This document shows, piece by piece, positions 45,981-55,693 of a stretch of 64,000 nt of DNA. The stretch is from Neorhizobium galegae (GTDB taxonomy: Bacteria; Pseudomonadota; Alphaproteobacteria; Rhizobiales; Rhizobiaceae). A model generated the notes under the pieces. The model made no database searches. It was given only the letters and a program-made list of their open reading frames with translations, and had not been told where the DNA came from. The first letter of the stretch is position 1, and every line of letters begins with the position of its first letter. Location: assembly GCF_021391675.1 (NCBI RefSeq), contig NZ_CP090095.1, positions 2,423,501 to 2,487,500 of the forward strand, written 5' to 3'. Position numbers and translations under genes: made by a program.

Positions 45981-47126
45981 ATGTTTCTCACCAATCAGGA
46001 TGTCATCGAGCTCACCGCCTGGCGGCGCAAGCTGCATGCCATGCCGGAGATTTCCAGCGAGGAGATCGCGACGGCCGCCGAGGTGCAAGGGTTCCTCGCC
46101 GATACGGTGCCCGACCGGGTTGTGACAGGCCTTGGGGGCACCGGCGTCGCGGTCGTCTACGACAGCGGGCTTCCCGGTCCGACCGTCCTGTTTCGCGCCG
46201 AGCTGGATGCGCTGCCGATCGAGGAAGTCGGCTCGCCGGACCATCGCTCGAAAATCTCCGGCAAGGGCCATATGTGCGGGCACGACGGCCATATGGCCAT
46301 GCTCGCGGCGCTTGGACGGCAGTTCGGCCGCGAAAGGCCGAAGCGCGGCCGCGTCATCCTGCTTTTTCAGCCGGCGGAAGAGACGGGCGCCGGCGCCGCG
46401 GCGGTCGTCGCCGACGAGAAATTCAAGGAGCTGGTGCCGGATTACAGTTTTTCGCTGCACAACATGCCGGGCCTGCCGCTCGGCCATGCCTGGCTGAAGG
46501 ACGGGATCGTCAACTGCGCCTCGCGCGGCCTGCGGATCGCGCTGACCGGGCGCACGGCGCATGCCTCCATGCCGGAGACGGGCGTCTCGCCGGTACCGGC
46601 GGTCGCAACGCTGATGCCGGCGCTGACCGCTCTCAGCCGGGGCTCGATCGCAACCGGCGACATGGTGCTGGCAACGGTGACGCATGCCTCGATCGGCGAA
46701 CCCGCATTCGGCATCGCCCCTGGCCATGCCGAAGTCTGGGTGACGCTGCGCACGATGACCGACAGCCAGATGGAAGCACTGACGACCAGGGCCGAGGGCC
46801 TGGTCCGCGAGATCGCGGCAGCTGGCAATCTCCGATGCGAGATGGATTATCACGACATCTTCGGCCATTGCGAAAACCATGCGGAAGCCGCCGAGATGCT
46901 GCGGGCGGCGATGGACGCCGAAGGCGTTCCCCACGATGTCGGCGACGCGATGCGCGGCTCGGAGGATTTCGGACGGTTCGCGACAGTCTCGAAATCGGCA
47001 ATGTTCTTCCTCGGCGCCGGCGAAGACATGCCGAACCTGCACAATCCGAACTACGATTTCCCCGATGACCTGATCCCGATCGGCACGAAGATCTTCATGC
47101 GGGTGGCGCGGGATATTCTCGGCTGA
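45981..47126 (+). CDS. M20-family amidohydrolase (peptidase/IAA-amino acid hydrolase type)
   Basis: A 381-residue metal-dependent hydrolase. Motifs: LHAMPEISSEE, the metal-binding MCGHDGHMAMLAALG, QPAEETGAGA, and the final SEDFGRF with LHNPNYDFPDD. These are typical of the HipO/AbgB-like subgroup that removes acyl groups from amino acids or similar amides. The substrate is not known. Second of two collinear genes. Confidence 0.9.
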   Translation: MFLTNQDVIELTAWRRKLHAMPEISSEEIATAAEVQGFLADTVPDRVVTGLGGTGVAVVYDSGLPGPTVLFRAELDALPIEEVGSPDHRSKISGKGHMCGHDGHMAMLAALGRQFGRERPKRGRVILLFQPAEETGAGAAAVVADEKFKELVPDYSFSLHNMPGLPLGHAWLKDGIVNCASRGLRIALTGRTAHASMPETGVSPVPAVATLMPALTALSRGSIATGDMVLATVTHASIGEPAFGIAPGHAEVWVTLRTMTDSQMEALTTRAEGLVREIAAAGNLRCEMDYHDIFGHCENHAEAAEMLRAAMDAEGVPHDVGDAMRGSEDFGRFATVSKSAMFFLGAGEDMPNLHNPNYDFPDDLIPIGTKIFMRVARDILG

Positions 47127-47139
47127 TGTCCTGAACGGA

Positions 47140-47160
47140 TGACGCCTTCATGCGGCGTCA
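47140..47160. terminator. Hairpin between convergent genes
   Basis: TGACGCC and GGCGTCA form a perfect 7-bp stem with a 7-base loop just after the M20 gene and before the end of the convergent DUF2778 gene. It lacks a T-run. Confidence 0.4.
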
Positions 47161-47177
47161 CCATCATCCAGCCCCGA

Positions 47178-48560
47178 TCACGCGTCGCTGTTGCCGAACA
47201 GCTTGGCCATGAAGCCGCCATCGGTGCCCCGCCCGGGGCGCTTGCCGTCCCATTTGGGAACGATCACCATATGGGTGATGTCGCCGCGCTGGAAAGCCTT
47301 CAGGAACTTGTCGTAATCGGCGAAGGCGACGCAGCCGTGCGAGTCGCCGCGCACCCGGAGCAGGAAGCTGTGGGCAAGCAGGCCGGTGCGGCCCTGCGGC
47401 GCCTTGCCATCGACCGGCGTCAGGCGGATCGCTGCGACGCCGTGGAACAGCTTTTCGCGCATCGACAGCTTATATGTGCCGGGCGGCGTCGGGCCACGCA
47501 TCGTCACATGGGTGTATTTCGGGTTGTCGCGCATTTTGCCGATGCCGGAATGCGCTTCGAGCTTGGAGCCGTTCGGCATATAGACCATGCCGCCGGAAAT
47601 ATCGTAGACGGCCACTTTCGTGCCGATGCCGGGCCAGGCCGGCGCGGATTGCGACGGGCGGGTCGGCTCCTCGCGCATCGGATTGTCGGGCTTGGCAAAG
47701 GCGAGCGCGGTCGGCTTGTCGTCGCCGTCATCAGTCTTGGCGGGCTTTTGCGGCGCGACAGCGGCGATGGCCGCAAGGGCTGCCGGCTTGGTGGGTTTGT
47801 CGGCGGCGGACCCCGGACGGATCACCGGCAGCGGAACGGCCTTCGGCAGATGATAGGAAGGTGCCGCGGGAACGGCCTCCTCGACCACCGCGACCTCGCT
47901 CTCCTCGGCACCGCCCTCTTCCAGGGCGGTTTCTTCAAGCGCGGCCATCTCGACCGGCTTCATGTCCTTGAGCCCGGCAACGGTGGTGACCGTCTCGGCA
48001 TCCTGGATCATGTCCGGCAAGGTGCCGCTCGCCGAGCGCGGCGCCACGACCACAAGGCTTTCCATCGCAGGGCCGAGCACCGCGCGAATGGCATTGGCGT
48101 CCGGACGGGCTTTTTCGAGTGCGGCGAACCGCTGTTCGTGTTCCTGATGCCGGGCGGCCTTGGCCATCGCCACGGTCAGCACCCGGCTGACGTTCGAAAG
48201 ATCCGGCTTGCGGGCTTCAAGGGCGGCCACATCGGCGCCAGCCAGGCGATTGCCCTTGGGTTCGGCGGAGGAGCTGCCCGGCAGGCGGGAGAATTTCGAA
48301 ACGTCGATCTCGCGTTCACGCGTTGTGGCAGCGGGAACGGCAAGAGCGATCGGCTTTGCCAACGCCGTCTCGAACTTCACATCGGAAGCCGACTTCACAG
48401 CGGTCGCCATGGTAACCATCGACGCACCCATCAGGGCGGCGACCGTCAGGCCGAAACCGACCGTGACATTGACCAGGAGAGAGCGGGATTTTTTGCGGCG
48501 CTGCGGAGCTTTGCCTGCCTGCCTGCCATTTACCGACGTCTGGACCGAACGCGCCATCAC
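47178..48560 (-). CDS. DUF2778 (Tlde1-like L,D-transpeptidase-fold) membrane-anchored protein
   Basis: A 460-residue protein with a basic N-terminus, one transmembrane helix (about 30-50), a long Ala/Glu/Lys-rich linker, and a C-terminal catalytic-type domain (about 325-445). The domain contains HSGIGKMRDN, RGPTPPGTYKLSMREKLFHG, and the active-site-like HSFLLRVRGDSHGCVAFADY. Proteins with this domain act on peptidoglycan; secreted Tlde1 relatives are toxins, while long anchored forms are widespread in Rhizobiales. An envelope role at the cell wall is likely. Confidence 0.85.
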   Translation of the reverse strand: MMARSVQTSVNGRQAGKAPQRRKKSRSLLVNVTVGFGLTVAALMGASMVTMATAVKSASDVKFETALAKPIALAVPAATTREREIDVSKFSRLPGSSSAEPKGNRLAGADVAALEARKPDLSNVSRVLTVAMAKAARHQEHEQRFAALEKARPDANAIRAVLGPAMESLVVVAPRSASGTLPDMIQDAETVTTVAGLKDMKPVEMAALEETALEEGGAEESEVAVVEEAVPAAPSYHLPKAVPLPVIRPGSAADKPTKPAALAAIAAVAPQKPAKTDDGDDKPTALAFAKPDNPMREEPTRPSQSAPAWPGIGTKVAVYDISGGMVYMPNGSKLEAHSGIGKMRDNPKYTHVTMRGPTPPGTYKLSMREKLFHGVAAIRLTPVDGKAPQGRTGLLAHSFLLRVRGDSHGCVAFADYDKFLKAFQRGDITHMVIVPKWDGKRPGRGTDGGFMAKLFGNSDA

Positions 48561-48879
48561 TCGTTACCCGAACCGTTACTCACACCGACGGGGCTCGCTT
48601 CCGCGAGACCGCCAACACAACCCTGACGAGCACTGAGCAAACGAAGATTTTGCTCACTGCCGCCTATCGACTGCATGTGAGGATGAACGATTATGGTAAC
48701 CAATGTCTTTACGTCGCCCCGATTTGGTTTCGGTGGTGCACATAAAAGCGCATGCCGTCGGAAGTTTAACCGAATTGCGGCAACAGGGTGTCCGCCCCGT
48801 GCACAATTGAGGCTAGTCAAGCCAACGACCGTTGCTGTTTAGCCACAAAATCCAAGTCTTTCAAGGCTTGTCAGAATTT

Positions 48880-49290
48880 TTATACCATTTCCCTCTCCGC
48901 GCGCCGCCGGCCCTCGGACACATATTCCGACAGCAGCGCCGTGGCGACGTCCATGACCGCCCGGACCCGAGGTGTATACCGAAGCCTTTCAGAGTGGTCG
49001 GACAGGTCTCTGCAGCAGGCGAAATCCTGGGTCGAAAACAGGAGATCAGATCCTTGTGGCCGGTCGCCACGAACTCGAAAACAGCCCAATCCCGAGCTCG
49101 CGGTGAATGCTCGACAGCGTTGTAGAGACTGAGTTCCGCCGCACCACGATGGCCCTCTCGGGCGAGTTTTCCGAACCCGCAAAACGGCCGGATGATCCGG
49201 GATGGATGGGGATCGACAGAATCGCTCCGACTGCTGCATTGCAAAACATATCGGCCTTGATCCTGCCGTCCGCCCTTGGCATCCTCCGAT
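48880..49290 (-). pseudogene. Decayed C-terminal half of a LysR-family regulator
   Basis: Two minus-strand frames together read like a LysR effector domain. The first gives VVRRNSVSTTLSSIHRELGI followed by GLFSSSW; after a frame change the second gives CCRDLSDHSERLRYTPRVRA and VMDVATALLSEYV, matching the DLRxTPRVRAVMDF end of many LysR proteins. The helix-turn-helix half is missing. No intact frame spans the region. The rest of 48561-49314 shows no gene. Confidence 0.45.
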
Positions 49291-49314
49291 AATCCAGGAT
49301 TCGGAGGATGACCG

Positions 49315-49941
49315 ATGAAAGCGCTGCTCCTGATCGACATCCAGAACGGTTTTTGCCCGGGCGGCAACCTGCCCGTGGCTCACGGCGACGAGATCGTGCC
49401 GGTCGCAAACCAGTTGATCGAAGGCGGCGGTTACGATGTCATCGTCGCCTCGCAGGACTGGCACCCGGAAAACCATGGAAGCTTTGCCTCCCGGCATCCG
49501 GGCAGGAAGCCGTTCGAGATGGGCGAGTTGTCCGGCCAGCCGCAGGTCATGTGGCCGGACCATTGCGTGCAGGGCACGCCGGATGCGGAGTTCCACCCGG
49601 ACCTCAACGTCGAGGCCATCGACTATATCCAGCAGAAGGGCGAGAACCCCGCTGTCGACAGCTATTCCGCCTTCCGCGACAACGACCAGGCCGCAGTAAC
49701 GGGCCTTGCGGGCTATCTGAGAGCGCAGCAGGTGACCGAGCTCGATCTTTGCGGGCTCGCGACCGACTATTGCGTGAAATTTTCCGCTCTCGACGCCGTG
49801 GAAATGCTGCCGGGCGTAAAAGTGCGCTTCATCGAGGATGCAAGCCGTGGCATCGATCCGGAAGGCGTGAAAAGCGCCATCGCCGAGATGAGAGCAAAAG
49901 GCGTCGGCATCGTTTCGAGCAGGGACATCCTCGCCGACTGA
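49315..49941 (+). CDS. pncA: Nicotinamidase
   Basis: Hydrolyses nicotinamide to nicotinate in the NAD salvage pathway. It has 208 residues: LLIDIQNGFCPGGNLPV with the catalytic Asp, the metal-binding SQDWHPENHGSFASRHPG, and the catalytic Cys in LCGLATDYCVKFSALDAVE. GGAGG lies 8 bases before the ATG. Complete and of normal length. Confidence 0.95.
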   Translation: MKALLLIDIQNGFCPGGNLPVAHGDEIVPVANQLIEGGGYDVIVASQDWHPENHGSFASRHPGRKPFEMGELSGQPQVMWPDHCVQGTPDAEFHPDLNVEAIDYIQQKGENPAVDSYSAFRDNDQAAVTGLAGYLRAQQVTELDLCGLATDYCVKFSALDAVEMLPGVKVRFIEDASRGIDPEGVKSAIAEMRAKGVGIVSSRDILAD

Positions 49942-50060
49942 TCGCCGGCACCGGGGCCGCCGGAGTTCCATAGTTCAGCGGAATCGATCGTTCCATCAGC
50001 CCAATTGAATTGCGCGAGGTCCCGCAGGGCTCTAAAGCCGGTGCGAAAAGGATTTCGTCG

Positions 50061-50780
50061 ATGAATCGCAGCGAATTCAACCAGGGTCTGAAGGGCGGCC
50101 TCATCATCGCCCTTTCCTCGGCTCCGTTCGCGGTGCTGTTCGGCGCCGTGGCAAGCGACAATGGCCTCTCGGTCATGGAAGCTGGCCTGATGAGCGCGAC
50201 CGTCTATGCCGGCGCCAGCCAGCTCGTTGGCATCGAACTTTTTGGCCACCAGGTGGCGCCGTGGCTGATCGTGCTCTCCGTCTTCGCCGTGAATTTCCGC
50301 CATATCCTCTATTCGGCTGCACTGACCCGGTACATTGCCCATTTCACGCCGGTCCAGAAATTCTTCACCTTCTTCGTGCTGACCGACCCGCAATTCGCCG
50401 AGGCCGTGAAACGCGGCGAAAGCGGCCGGGGCGTCGGTTTCCCCTGGTATATCGGCTTCGGCGCCGCGATCTATTTCCCCTGGCTGTTTTTCAGTGTCGT
50501 CGGCGCGTTTTTCGGGCGGATGATGGGCGATCCGCGTGCGCTTGCGATCGACGTGCTGCTGCCGGTCTATTTCCTCGGGCTGGTGATCGGCTTTCGCCGT
50601 AAGCCGGGCTTTTATCCGGTGGTGGTGGCGAGCGCTCTCGGCTCCGTGCTCGGCTATCATTTCGTCGGGTCGCCCTGGCATGTCAGCATCGGCGCTGCGG
50701 TCGGGGTCGTCGTCGCAGCTTTCCTGCCGCTGTCCACTGAATCCGTGCCGGCAAACACCGCCACCGAGATGGAGAGCTGA
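50061..50780 (+). CDS. azlC: AzlC-family branched-chain amino acid exporter, large subunit
   Basis: A 239-residue membrane protein. It contains the family pattern GLIIALSSAPFAVLFGAVAS, GLMSATVYAGASQLVGIELF and VNFRHILYSAALTRYI. About seven helices. The start at 50061 has AGGA 9 bases upstream; a longer in-frame start is not supported. azlD follows by one base, and the two normally form one exporter. Confidence 0.93.
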   Translation: MNRSEFNQGLKGGLIIALSSAPFAVLFGAVASDNGLSVMEAGLMSATVYAGASQLVGIELFGHQVAPWLIVLSVFAVNFRHILYSAALTRYIAHFTPVQKFFTFFVLTDPQFAEAVKRGESGRGVGFPWYIGFGAAIYFPWLFFSVVGAFFGRMMGDPRALAIDVLLPVYFLGLVIGFRRKPGFYPVVVASALGSVLGYHFVGSPWHVSIGAAVGVVVAAFLPLSTESVPANTATEMES

Positions 50781-50781
50781 C

Positions 50782-51096
50782 ATGACCGACCTCATCTCCG
50801 TGGATATGGCTCTGCTGATACTGGCCGCAGCGGCCGCGACATTCCTCACCCGCATCGGCGGTTATGTGCTGATCACCCGAATGACGACGATCCCGCCGCG
50901 CATGGAACAGGCCCTCAACGCCGTGCCGGCAGCGGTTCTGACGACGCTCGTCGCCCCCGCCTTCTTCAACGGCGGCTGGGACGTCAAGATCGCCATGCTG
51001 GCGGCACTCGTGGTTGGTGTCCGATATCCGGGCCTCTTGCTTCTCGGCGCCGGCTGGGCGGCAGCGATGATCTGCCGGCACCTCCTGGGCTTCTGA
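50782..51096 (+). CDS. azlD: AzlD-family small subunit of branched-chain amino acid exporter
   Basis: A 104-residue membrane protein with about four helices, including FLTRIGGYVLITR and LNAVPAAVLTTLVAPAFF, the AzlD hallmark. GGAGAG lies just before the ATG, within the end of azlC. Confidence 0.92.
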   Translation: MTDLISVDMALLILAAAAATFLTRIGGYVLITRMTTIPPRMEQALNAVPAAVLTTLVAPAFFNGGWDVKIAMLAALVVGVRYPGLLLLGAGWAAAMICRHLLGF

Positions 51097-51112
51097 CGAA
51101 AGGCGCCCGGCT

Positions 51113-52945
51113 TCAGGAAAGCGGCTCCGTCGCCTTCACCAGCCAGGTCTTGACCGCGTCGTCCTCGATCAGCGGCAGCAGCTTTTCGCGAACGGCGGCA
51201 TGGTAGCCGTTCAGCCAGCCGAGTTCCTCGGCGGTCATCAGGTCAGGCAGCACGAGACGGCGGTCGATCGGGCACCAGGTCAGCGTCTCGAAGGCGAGCA
51301 TCGGCTGGTCGCCGCCGTCGATCTCTTCCGCTCCGGTCACATAAATCAGGTTTTCGATGCGGATGCCGAAGGAGCCGGGACGGTAATAACCGGGCTCGTT
51401 CGAAAGGATCATGCCGGGCAGCAGTTCCTGGGTCGCCAGCCGCGAGATCCGCTGCGGCCCCTCATGCACGGAGAGATACGAACCAACGCCGTGGCCGGTG
51501 CCATGCGCATAATCGCCGCCGGCCTTCCACAGCGCGATTCGGGCGAGCGGATCGAGATCGCAGCCGCGCGTGCCCTTGGGGAAACGCGCCGTGCTGATGC
51601 CGATCATGCCCTTCAGCACCAGCGTGAAGAAACGCTTGTGCTCTTCCGGAACAGAGCCGACCGCCACCGTGCGGGTGATGTCGGTCGTGCCGTTGACATA
51701 TTGCGCGCCCGAATCGACCAGGAAAAGCTCGCCGGCTTCAAGCTTGCGGTTGGTCTCTGTCGTCACCCGGTAGTGGATGACCGCGCCGTGTTCGCCGGCG
51801 CCGGAGATCGTGTCGAAGGAAATGTCCTTCAGCGGGTTCTGCATGTTCTGTCCGACGCGGGCGCGGGTCGCCTCCAGCGCCTTGACCGCGTCGATCTCGG
51901 TGATCGTGCCGGGCGCCTGGGCGTCGAGCCAGCAGAGATATTCGACCATTGCGGCGCCATCCTGCAGATGCGCCTTGGCCGAACCTTCGAGCTCCTCGCG
52001 GTTCTTGCAGGCGCGCGGCAGTTTTGCCGGATCGGAAGCCTCGACCACGTCGCCTCCGGCGGCCGTGATCGCCTTGGTGAGCGCCAGCGGCGTCAGGTCG
52101 GGGTCGATGAGGATCTTTGCGCCGTCCGCCGAGACGGCCGCAAGCCGCGCGAGGAATTCCGAAGGCGGGCGCTGGACGGCGATCTGGGCGAGATAGGCGG
52201 CCTGTTCGATGCCGGTCTTCATCTGGTCGAGAAAAATCTCGGCCTTGCCCTCGGCCGGGATGATGGCGCGCGACAACGGATAGGGCGTATGCGGCACGTC
52301 ATCGCCGCGGATGTTGAAGATCCAGGCGACCGATGTCGGGTCGGCGATGACCACTGCGGCAGCGCCCTTCTCCTTCACTTGGCTCGCAATCGCCGCAATC
52401 TTTTCGCTCGCCAGGGTGCCGGCATGCTCCTGTTTCTGAATCGAGACGGCGCCGAGCGGCTCGGCGGGTCGATCGGCCCAGATCGCGTCGAGCGGATTGG
52501 CGTCGAGCAGCACCAGCGAACCGCCGACCTCGGCAAGTGCCTTTTCGAGCCGGCGTACTTCCGCCCCCGCATGCAGCCACGGATCGATGCCGAGCCGGAA
52601 ACCTTTTGCGCCGTGGCGCGGCAGCCAGACATGCGGCGGCTCGTTGACGAGATCGCCGGCGGTGAAGACCGAGCCATCCACCTGTTCGGCAAGCTGGGTG
52701 ACGTAACGTCCATCGACGAAAACGATAGCCTCACGTTGCGTGACGAGCGCCATGCCGGCCGATCCGGTGAAGCCGGTGAGCCAGGACAGGCGTTCGGCCG
52801 AGGCGGGCACGTATTCGCCCTGGTACTCGTCGGCACGGGGCACGAGAAAACCGTCAATGCCGAGATCGGCGAATTTCGCCCTGAGCGCGCTGACGCGATC
52901 GCGGCCGAACTGCGGGGCGGACTTCACTTCGAAGGACTGGAACAT
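51113..52945 (-). CDS. Xaa-Pro aminopeptidase (peptidase M24B)
   Basis: A 610-residue metallopeptidase removing N-terminal residues that precede proline. Two creatinase-like N-terminal domains are followed by the M24 pita-bread domain with metal ligands in LVDSGAQYVNGTTDITRTV (two Asp), GTGHGVGSYLSVHEGP (His), NEPGYY (Glu) and IRIENLIYV (Glu). The length of about 600 residues fits the cytosolic eukaryote-like group (APP1), not E. coli PepP. Convergent with azlD. Confidence 0.93.
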   Translation of the reverse strand: MFQSFEVKSAPQFGRDRVSALRAKFADLGIDGFLVPRADEYQGEYVPASAERLSWLTGFTGSAGMALVTQREAIVFVDGRYVTQLAEQVDGSVFTAGDLVNEPPHVWLPRHGAKGFRLGIDPWLHAGAEVRRLEKALAEVGGSLVLLDANPLDAIWADRPAEPLGAVSIQKQEHAGTLASEKIAAIASQVKEKGAAAVVIADPTSVAWIFNIRGDDVPHTPYPLSRAIIPAEGKAEIFLDQMKTGIEQAAYLAQIAVQRPPSEFLARLAAVSADGAKILIDPDLTPLALTKAITAAGGDVVEASDPAKLPRACKNREELEGSAKAHLQDGAAMVEYLCWLDAQAPGTITEIDAVKALEATRARVGQNMQNPLKDISFDTISGAGEHGAVIHYRVTTETNRKLEAGELFLVDSGAQYVNGTTDITRTVAVGSVPEEHKRFFTLVLKGMIGISTARFPKGTRGCDLDPLARIALWKAGGDYAHGTGHGVGSYLSVHEGPQRISRLATQELLPGMILSNEPGYYRPGSFGIRIENLIYVTGAEEIDGGDQPMLAFETLTWCPIDRRLVLPDLMTAEELGWLNGYHAAVREKLLPLIEDDAVKTWLVKATEPLS

Positions 52946-53198
52946 GAGGTTGTTTTTCCGGGCTGCCTGATTCCGAGAGGTCGGACTATGTTAGCCGATC
53001 TTCGACAGACATTGCCAGACGGGCCGGATGACCGGCGATTGTGCATCTGCTCAACAGGTCTGGCGCGGATCTGATCATCCTATGCAGAAAACGCATACCA
53101 CCAATGAGAGAAGCCCTCTCACTGTGCAGTGCAGCAATCGCTATATTCACATCATCGAACGGGCGCCGAACAAGGCCCGTATCAAAAGGATCGCTTCC

Positions 53199-53372
53199 AT
53201 GGCCAACTCTTTCTTCCGCAATGCCTTCAACCGCGTGGTCGAAGCTCGCGAGCGTCAGGTTGCCCGTTACGTCAACGGCGCCTTGCTGAGCCTCGACGAC
53301 GAAACGCTGAAGGGCCTCGGCACCAGCCGCGAAGAACTGCGCCGCAAGGGCGCCCAAAGCTACGTATTCTAA
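53199..53372 (+). CDS. DUF1127 (YjiS-like) small protein
   Basis: A 57-residue protein, MANSFFRNAFNRVVEARERQ, with the Arg-rich DUF1127 core (ARYVNGALLSLDDETLKGLG). AAAGGA precedes the ATG. DUF1127 proteins of alphaproteobacteria are short, Arg-rich and linked to RNA turnover and phosphate or envelope traits. A terminator follows, so it is a single-gene unit. Confidence 0.88.
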   Translation: MANSFFRNAFNRVVEARERQVARYVNGALLSLDDETLKGLGTSREELRRKGAQSYVF

Positions 53373-53502
53373 GCTACGTATTCCTGATCATACGGCCGGC
53401 GCGGGCTCTCCTCCCTCACCCGCCCCGGCTTTCAGGATACGAGGCCCGCTCGAGCAGATCCTCCCTCACGCTCGCGGGTAGGTCAGTCTCAGAACTGATC
53501 GC

Positions 53503-53530
53503 AAGGCGGCACCACTGGTGTCGCCTTTTT
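53503..53530 (+). terminator. Rho-independent terminator after DUF1127 gene
   Basis: GGCGGCACC and GGTGTCGCC form a stem with one mismatch, followed by TTTTT. It is 130 bases beyond the DUF1127 stop. Confidence 0.75.
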
Positions 53531-53583
53531 GCTGTCTGCACCAAAAGCCATGCAAAGAGCTCAATGCTGCGTTGCAAAACAGA

Positions 53584-54462
53584 TCACCGATGGCGCAGAT
53601 GGATCGTCACCCAGCCATTGCGCCATATGGTGCGGACATGGGCGAGATGGACGCCGCTATAGGCGGCCAGCACCTTCCAGCGCTGTCCGGCCAGGATACC
53701 CGACAGGATCACCGAACCGCCAGGCGCCAGATGTGCTGTCAGCTGCGGCGCCATCTTCATCAGCGGCCGCGCGAGAATGTTGGCGATGATCAGGTCGAAC
53801 GGCCCCTCCCGATCGAACGCGGGCGAATGAAATCCCGGCGCCGTCTCCAGGCGGATGCCGGTGGCGATGCCGTTGCGACGGACATTCTCCCGCGCCACGC
53901 GCACGGCGACCGGGTCGATGTCGGTCGCGAGCACCGGAATATTGCGCAGCTTGCGCACGGCGATCGCCAGCACGCCGCTTCCGGTTCCGAGATCGAGCGC
54001 GTTGCGGACGGTTCTTGCGCGCATCACGTCCTCGATCACCTCGAGGCATCCGGCGGTAGTGCCGTGGTGGCCGGTGCCGAAGGCCTGGCCCGCATCGATC
54101 TCGATGGCGATGTCGTTGACCTTCACCTTGTCGCGGTCATGCGAGCCGTGGACGATGAACCGCCCGGCCCTCACCGGCTTCAGCCCCTCCAGCGACTTCG
54201 CGATCCAGTCGATATCCGGAATGATTTCCCTTTGAATTTCCAGAGCGGGAAAGGCTTTGGCGAGACCTTCGGCGATGCGCTGGCGCACGATCTCCTCGTC
54301 ATCCGCCATCATGTAGACGGAGGCTTCCCAGATGTCCTTTTTCTCGTCCACCTCGGTGGTGGCGATGGCAAAGTCCTCTTCGCCGAAAACCTCCGACAGG
54401 ATATCGAGGATCTCGGCCGCACCTTTTTCGGTGGACGTGACGTAAAGGCGGATTTCGCTCAA
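53584..54462 (-). CDS. prmA: Ribosomal protein L11 methyltransferase
   Basis: SAM-dependent enzyme that methylates lysines of ribosomal protein L11. It has 292 residues: a ferredoxin-like N-terminal domain that binds L11, the linker with IEIDAGQAFGTGHHGTTAGC, then the SAM domain with LDLGTGSGVLAIA and TDIDPVAV, and the catalytic-site motif LIIANILARPL (NPxN-type). Complete. Confidence 0.95.
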   Translation of the reverse strand: MSEIRLYVTSTEKGAAEILDILSEVFGEEDFAIATTEVDEKKDIWEASVYMMADDEEIVRQRIAEGLAKAFPALEIQREIIPDIDWIAKSLEGLKPVRAGRFIVHGSHDRDKVKVNDIAIEIDAGQAFGTGHHGTTAGCLEVIEDVMRARTVRNALDLGTGSGVLAIAVRKLRNIPVLATDIDPVAVRVARENVRRNGIATGIRLETAPGFHSPAFDREGPFDLIIANILARPLMKMAPQLTAHLAPGGSVILSGILAGQRWKVLAAYSGVHLAHVRTIWRNGWVTIHLRHR

Positions 54463-54539
54463 GGAAACAGTCTCTCAGCTATTGATCGGTGGCGGAGAGG
54501 ATTGCCACAGAAGCCCTGTCGGCTTCAACGTCAAACGTA

Positions 54540-55139
54540 TCAGCCCTTGATCAGATTTTCGAGCTTCTTGACCGCGACGTCGGGGTTTTCGCCGTACGCA
54601 ATGGTGCCGGCGAAGCGTCCGCCATCGTCGAGCAGGAACACCGAGGCCGTGTGATCCATGGTGTAGTCGCCGTTCGGATCCTTCTCGTCGACCGGCACTT
54701 TCTTGAAATAGACCTTGAAACCCTTGGCCATCTCCTGGACCTTGGCCGGCGGACCGGAAATGCCCTTCACCCGGTCGGTGACATTGGAGACGTACTGGCC
54801 GAGCAGTTCGGGACTGTCGCGCTCCGGATCGATGCTGACGAAATAGCCGTTGAGTTTGGTGCCGTCCGGATCGACCTTGTGCAGCCAACCGTTGAGCTCG
54901 AAAAGCGTCGTGGGGCAGACTTCCGGGCAATGGGTGAAGCCGAAAAACAGCGCCGTCGGCTTGTCCTGGAAGGCCTTTTCGGTGATCGGTTGGCCGTTCT
55001 GGGCGACGAGCTGGAACGGTACCCCGAACGGCCCCTCGGCAAGCTGCTGTTTCGAACGCGTCAATGTCAGCGTCAGCGCCACCAGCACGCCCGCCAACGC
55101 AACGACGGCGATCCACAGAACAATTCGGAAGCTCTTCAT
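54540..55139 (-). CDS. SCO1/SenC-family copper chaperone
   Basis: A 199-residue membrane-anchored thioredoxin-fold protein for copper delivery to cytochrome oxidase. N-terminal helix (about 5-25), then the copper motif CPEVC in FFGFTHCPEVCPTTLFEL and the ligand His in YTMDHTASVFL. The gene is separated from prmA by 77 bases on the same strand. Confidence 0.92.
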   Translation of the reverse strand: MKSFRIVLWIAVVALAGVLVALTLTLTRSKQQLAEGPFGVPFQLVAQNGQPITEKAFQDKPTALFFGFTHCPEVCPTTLFELNGWLHKVDPDGTKLNGYFVSIDPERDSPELLGQYVSNVTDRVKGISGPPAKVQEMAKGFKVYFKKVPVDEKDPNGDYTMDHTASVFLLDDGGRFAGTIAYGENPDVAVKKLENLIKG

Positions 55140-55259
55140 CAGTATCTCTTCAGCTCAGGCCCAGTTGACGGAGCGATAGACCCGAGCCGGCGGGGGCGCA
55201 ATTCAAGAAGTCGTTTTCGAAAGACATCGCGCTGATTTGTCTCAACGACAAGGCAGCGG

Positions 55260-55415
55260 TCAGAAACACCACGAAAGACCGGTTTCATCGAGCGTCAGCA
55301 GGATGGAAGAGCCGAACCGGAGCCAGCCGTAAAAGGCGATGCCGCCGAGCCCGAGCAAGAGCAGGCTTACAGCGGTGATCAGCGGCAGGCGGTAACCGTC
55401 GAGGGTGCTATCCAT
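55260..55415 (-). CDS. Small single-span membrane protein
   Basis: A 51-residue protein, MDSTLDGYRLPLITAVSLLL, with one membrane helix (about 12-32) and an end reading GLSWCF. The start could be further upstream; the ribosome-binding site is weak. It lies upstream of and in the same direction as the SCO1/SenC gene. No family identified. Confidence 0.5.
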   Translation of the reverse strand: MDSTLDGYRLPLITAVSLLLLGLGGIAFYGWLRFGSSILLTLDETGLSWCF

Positions 55416-55693
55416 GATGTTCAATCTACAACCTTTTCCGGCTTCTTGGAAGGCGGCACAACCTCCAAACAAGCTTAGCGTAAGATTAATACCTGTCTGA
55501 GATCTTATGAAGGCGAAGGTGGTTCACGAATCGTTGCGGCAAATGGAAGTGAGATGCGACACGCATCGCACTGAGGGCCGCGATATCGTGAGGACCCCAA
55601 AGACATGACGTCGCCGATATCGGCTCGCTCCCTGTTTCCATCTCTATCCGAAGGCCTGCCGGACCTGTCCGGCGCCGGGAGAATTTCAACAGC

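Noticed and set aside
51200..53074. A 624-codon plus-strand frame opposite the Xaa-Pro aminopeptidase
   Set aside because: Antisense shadow of a well-supported M24 peptidase gene.
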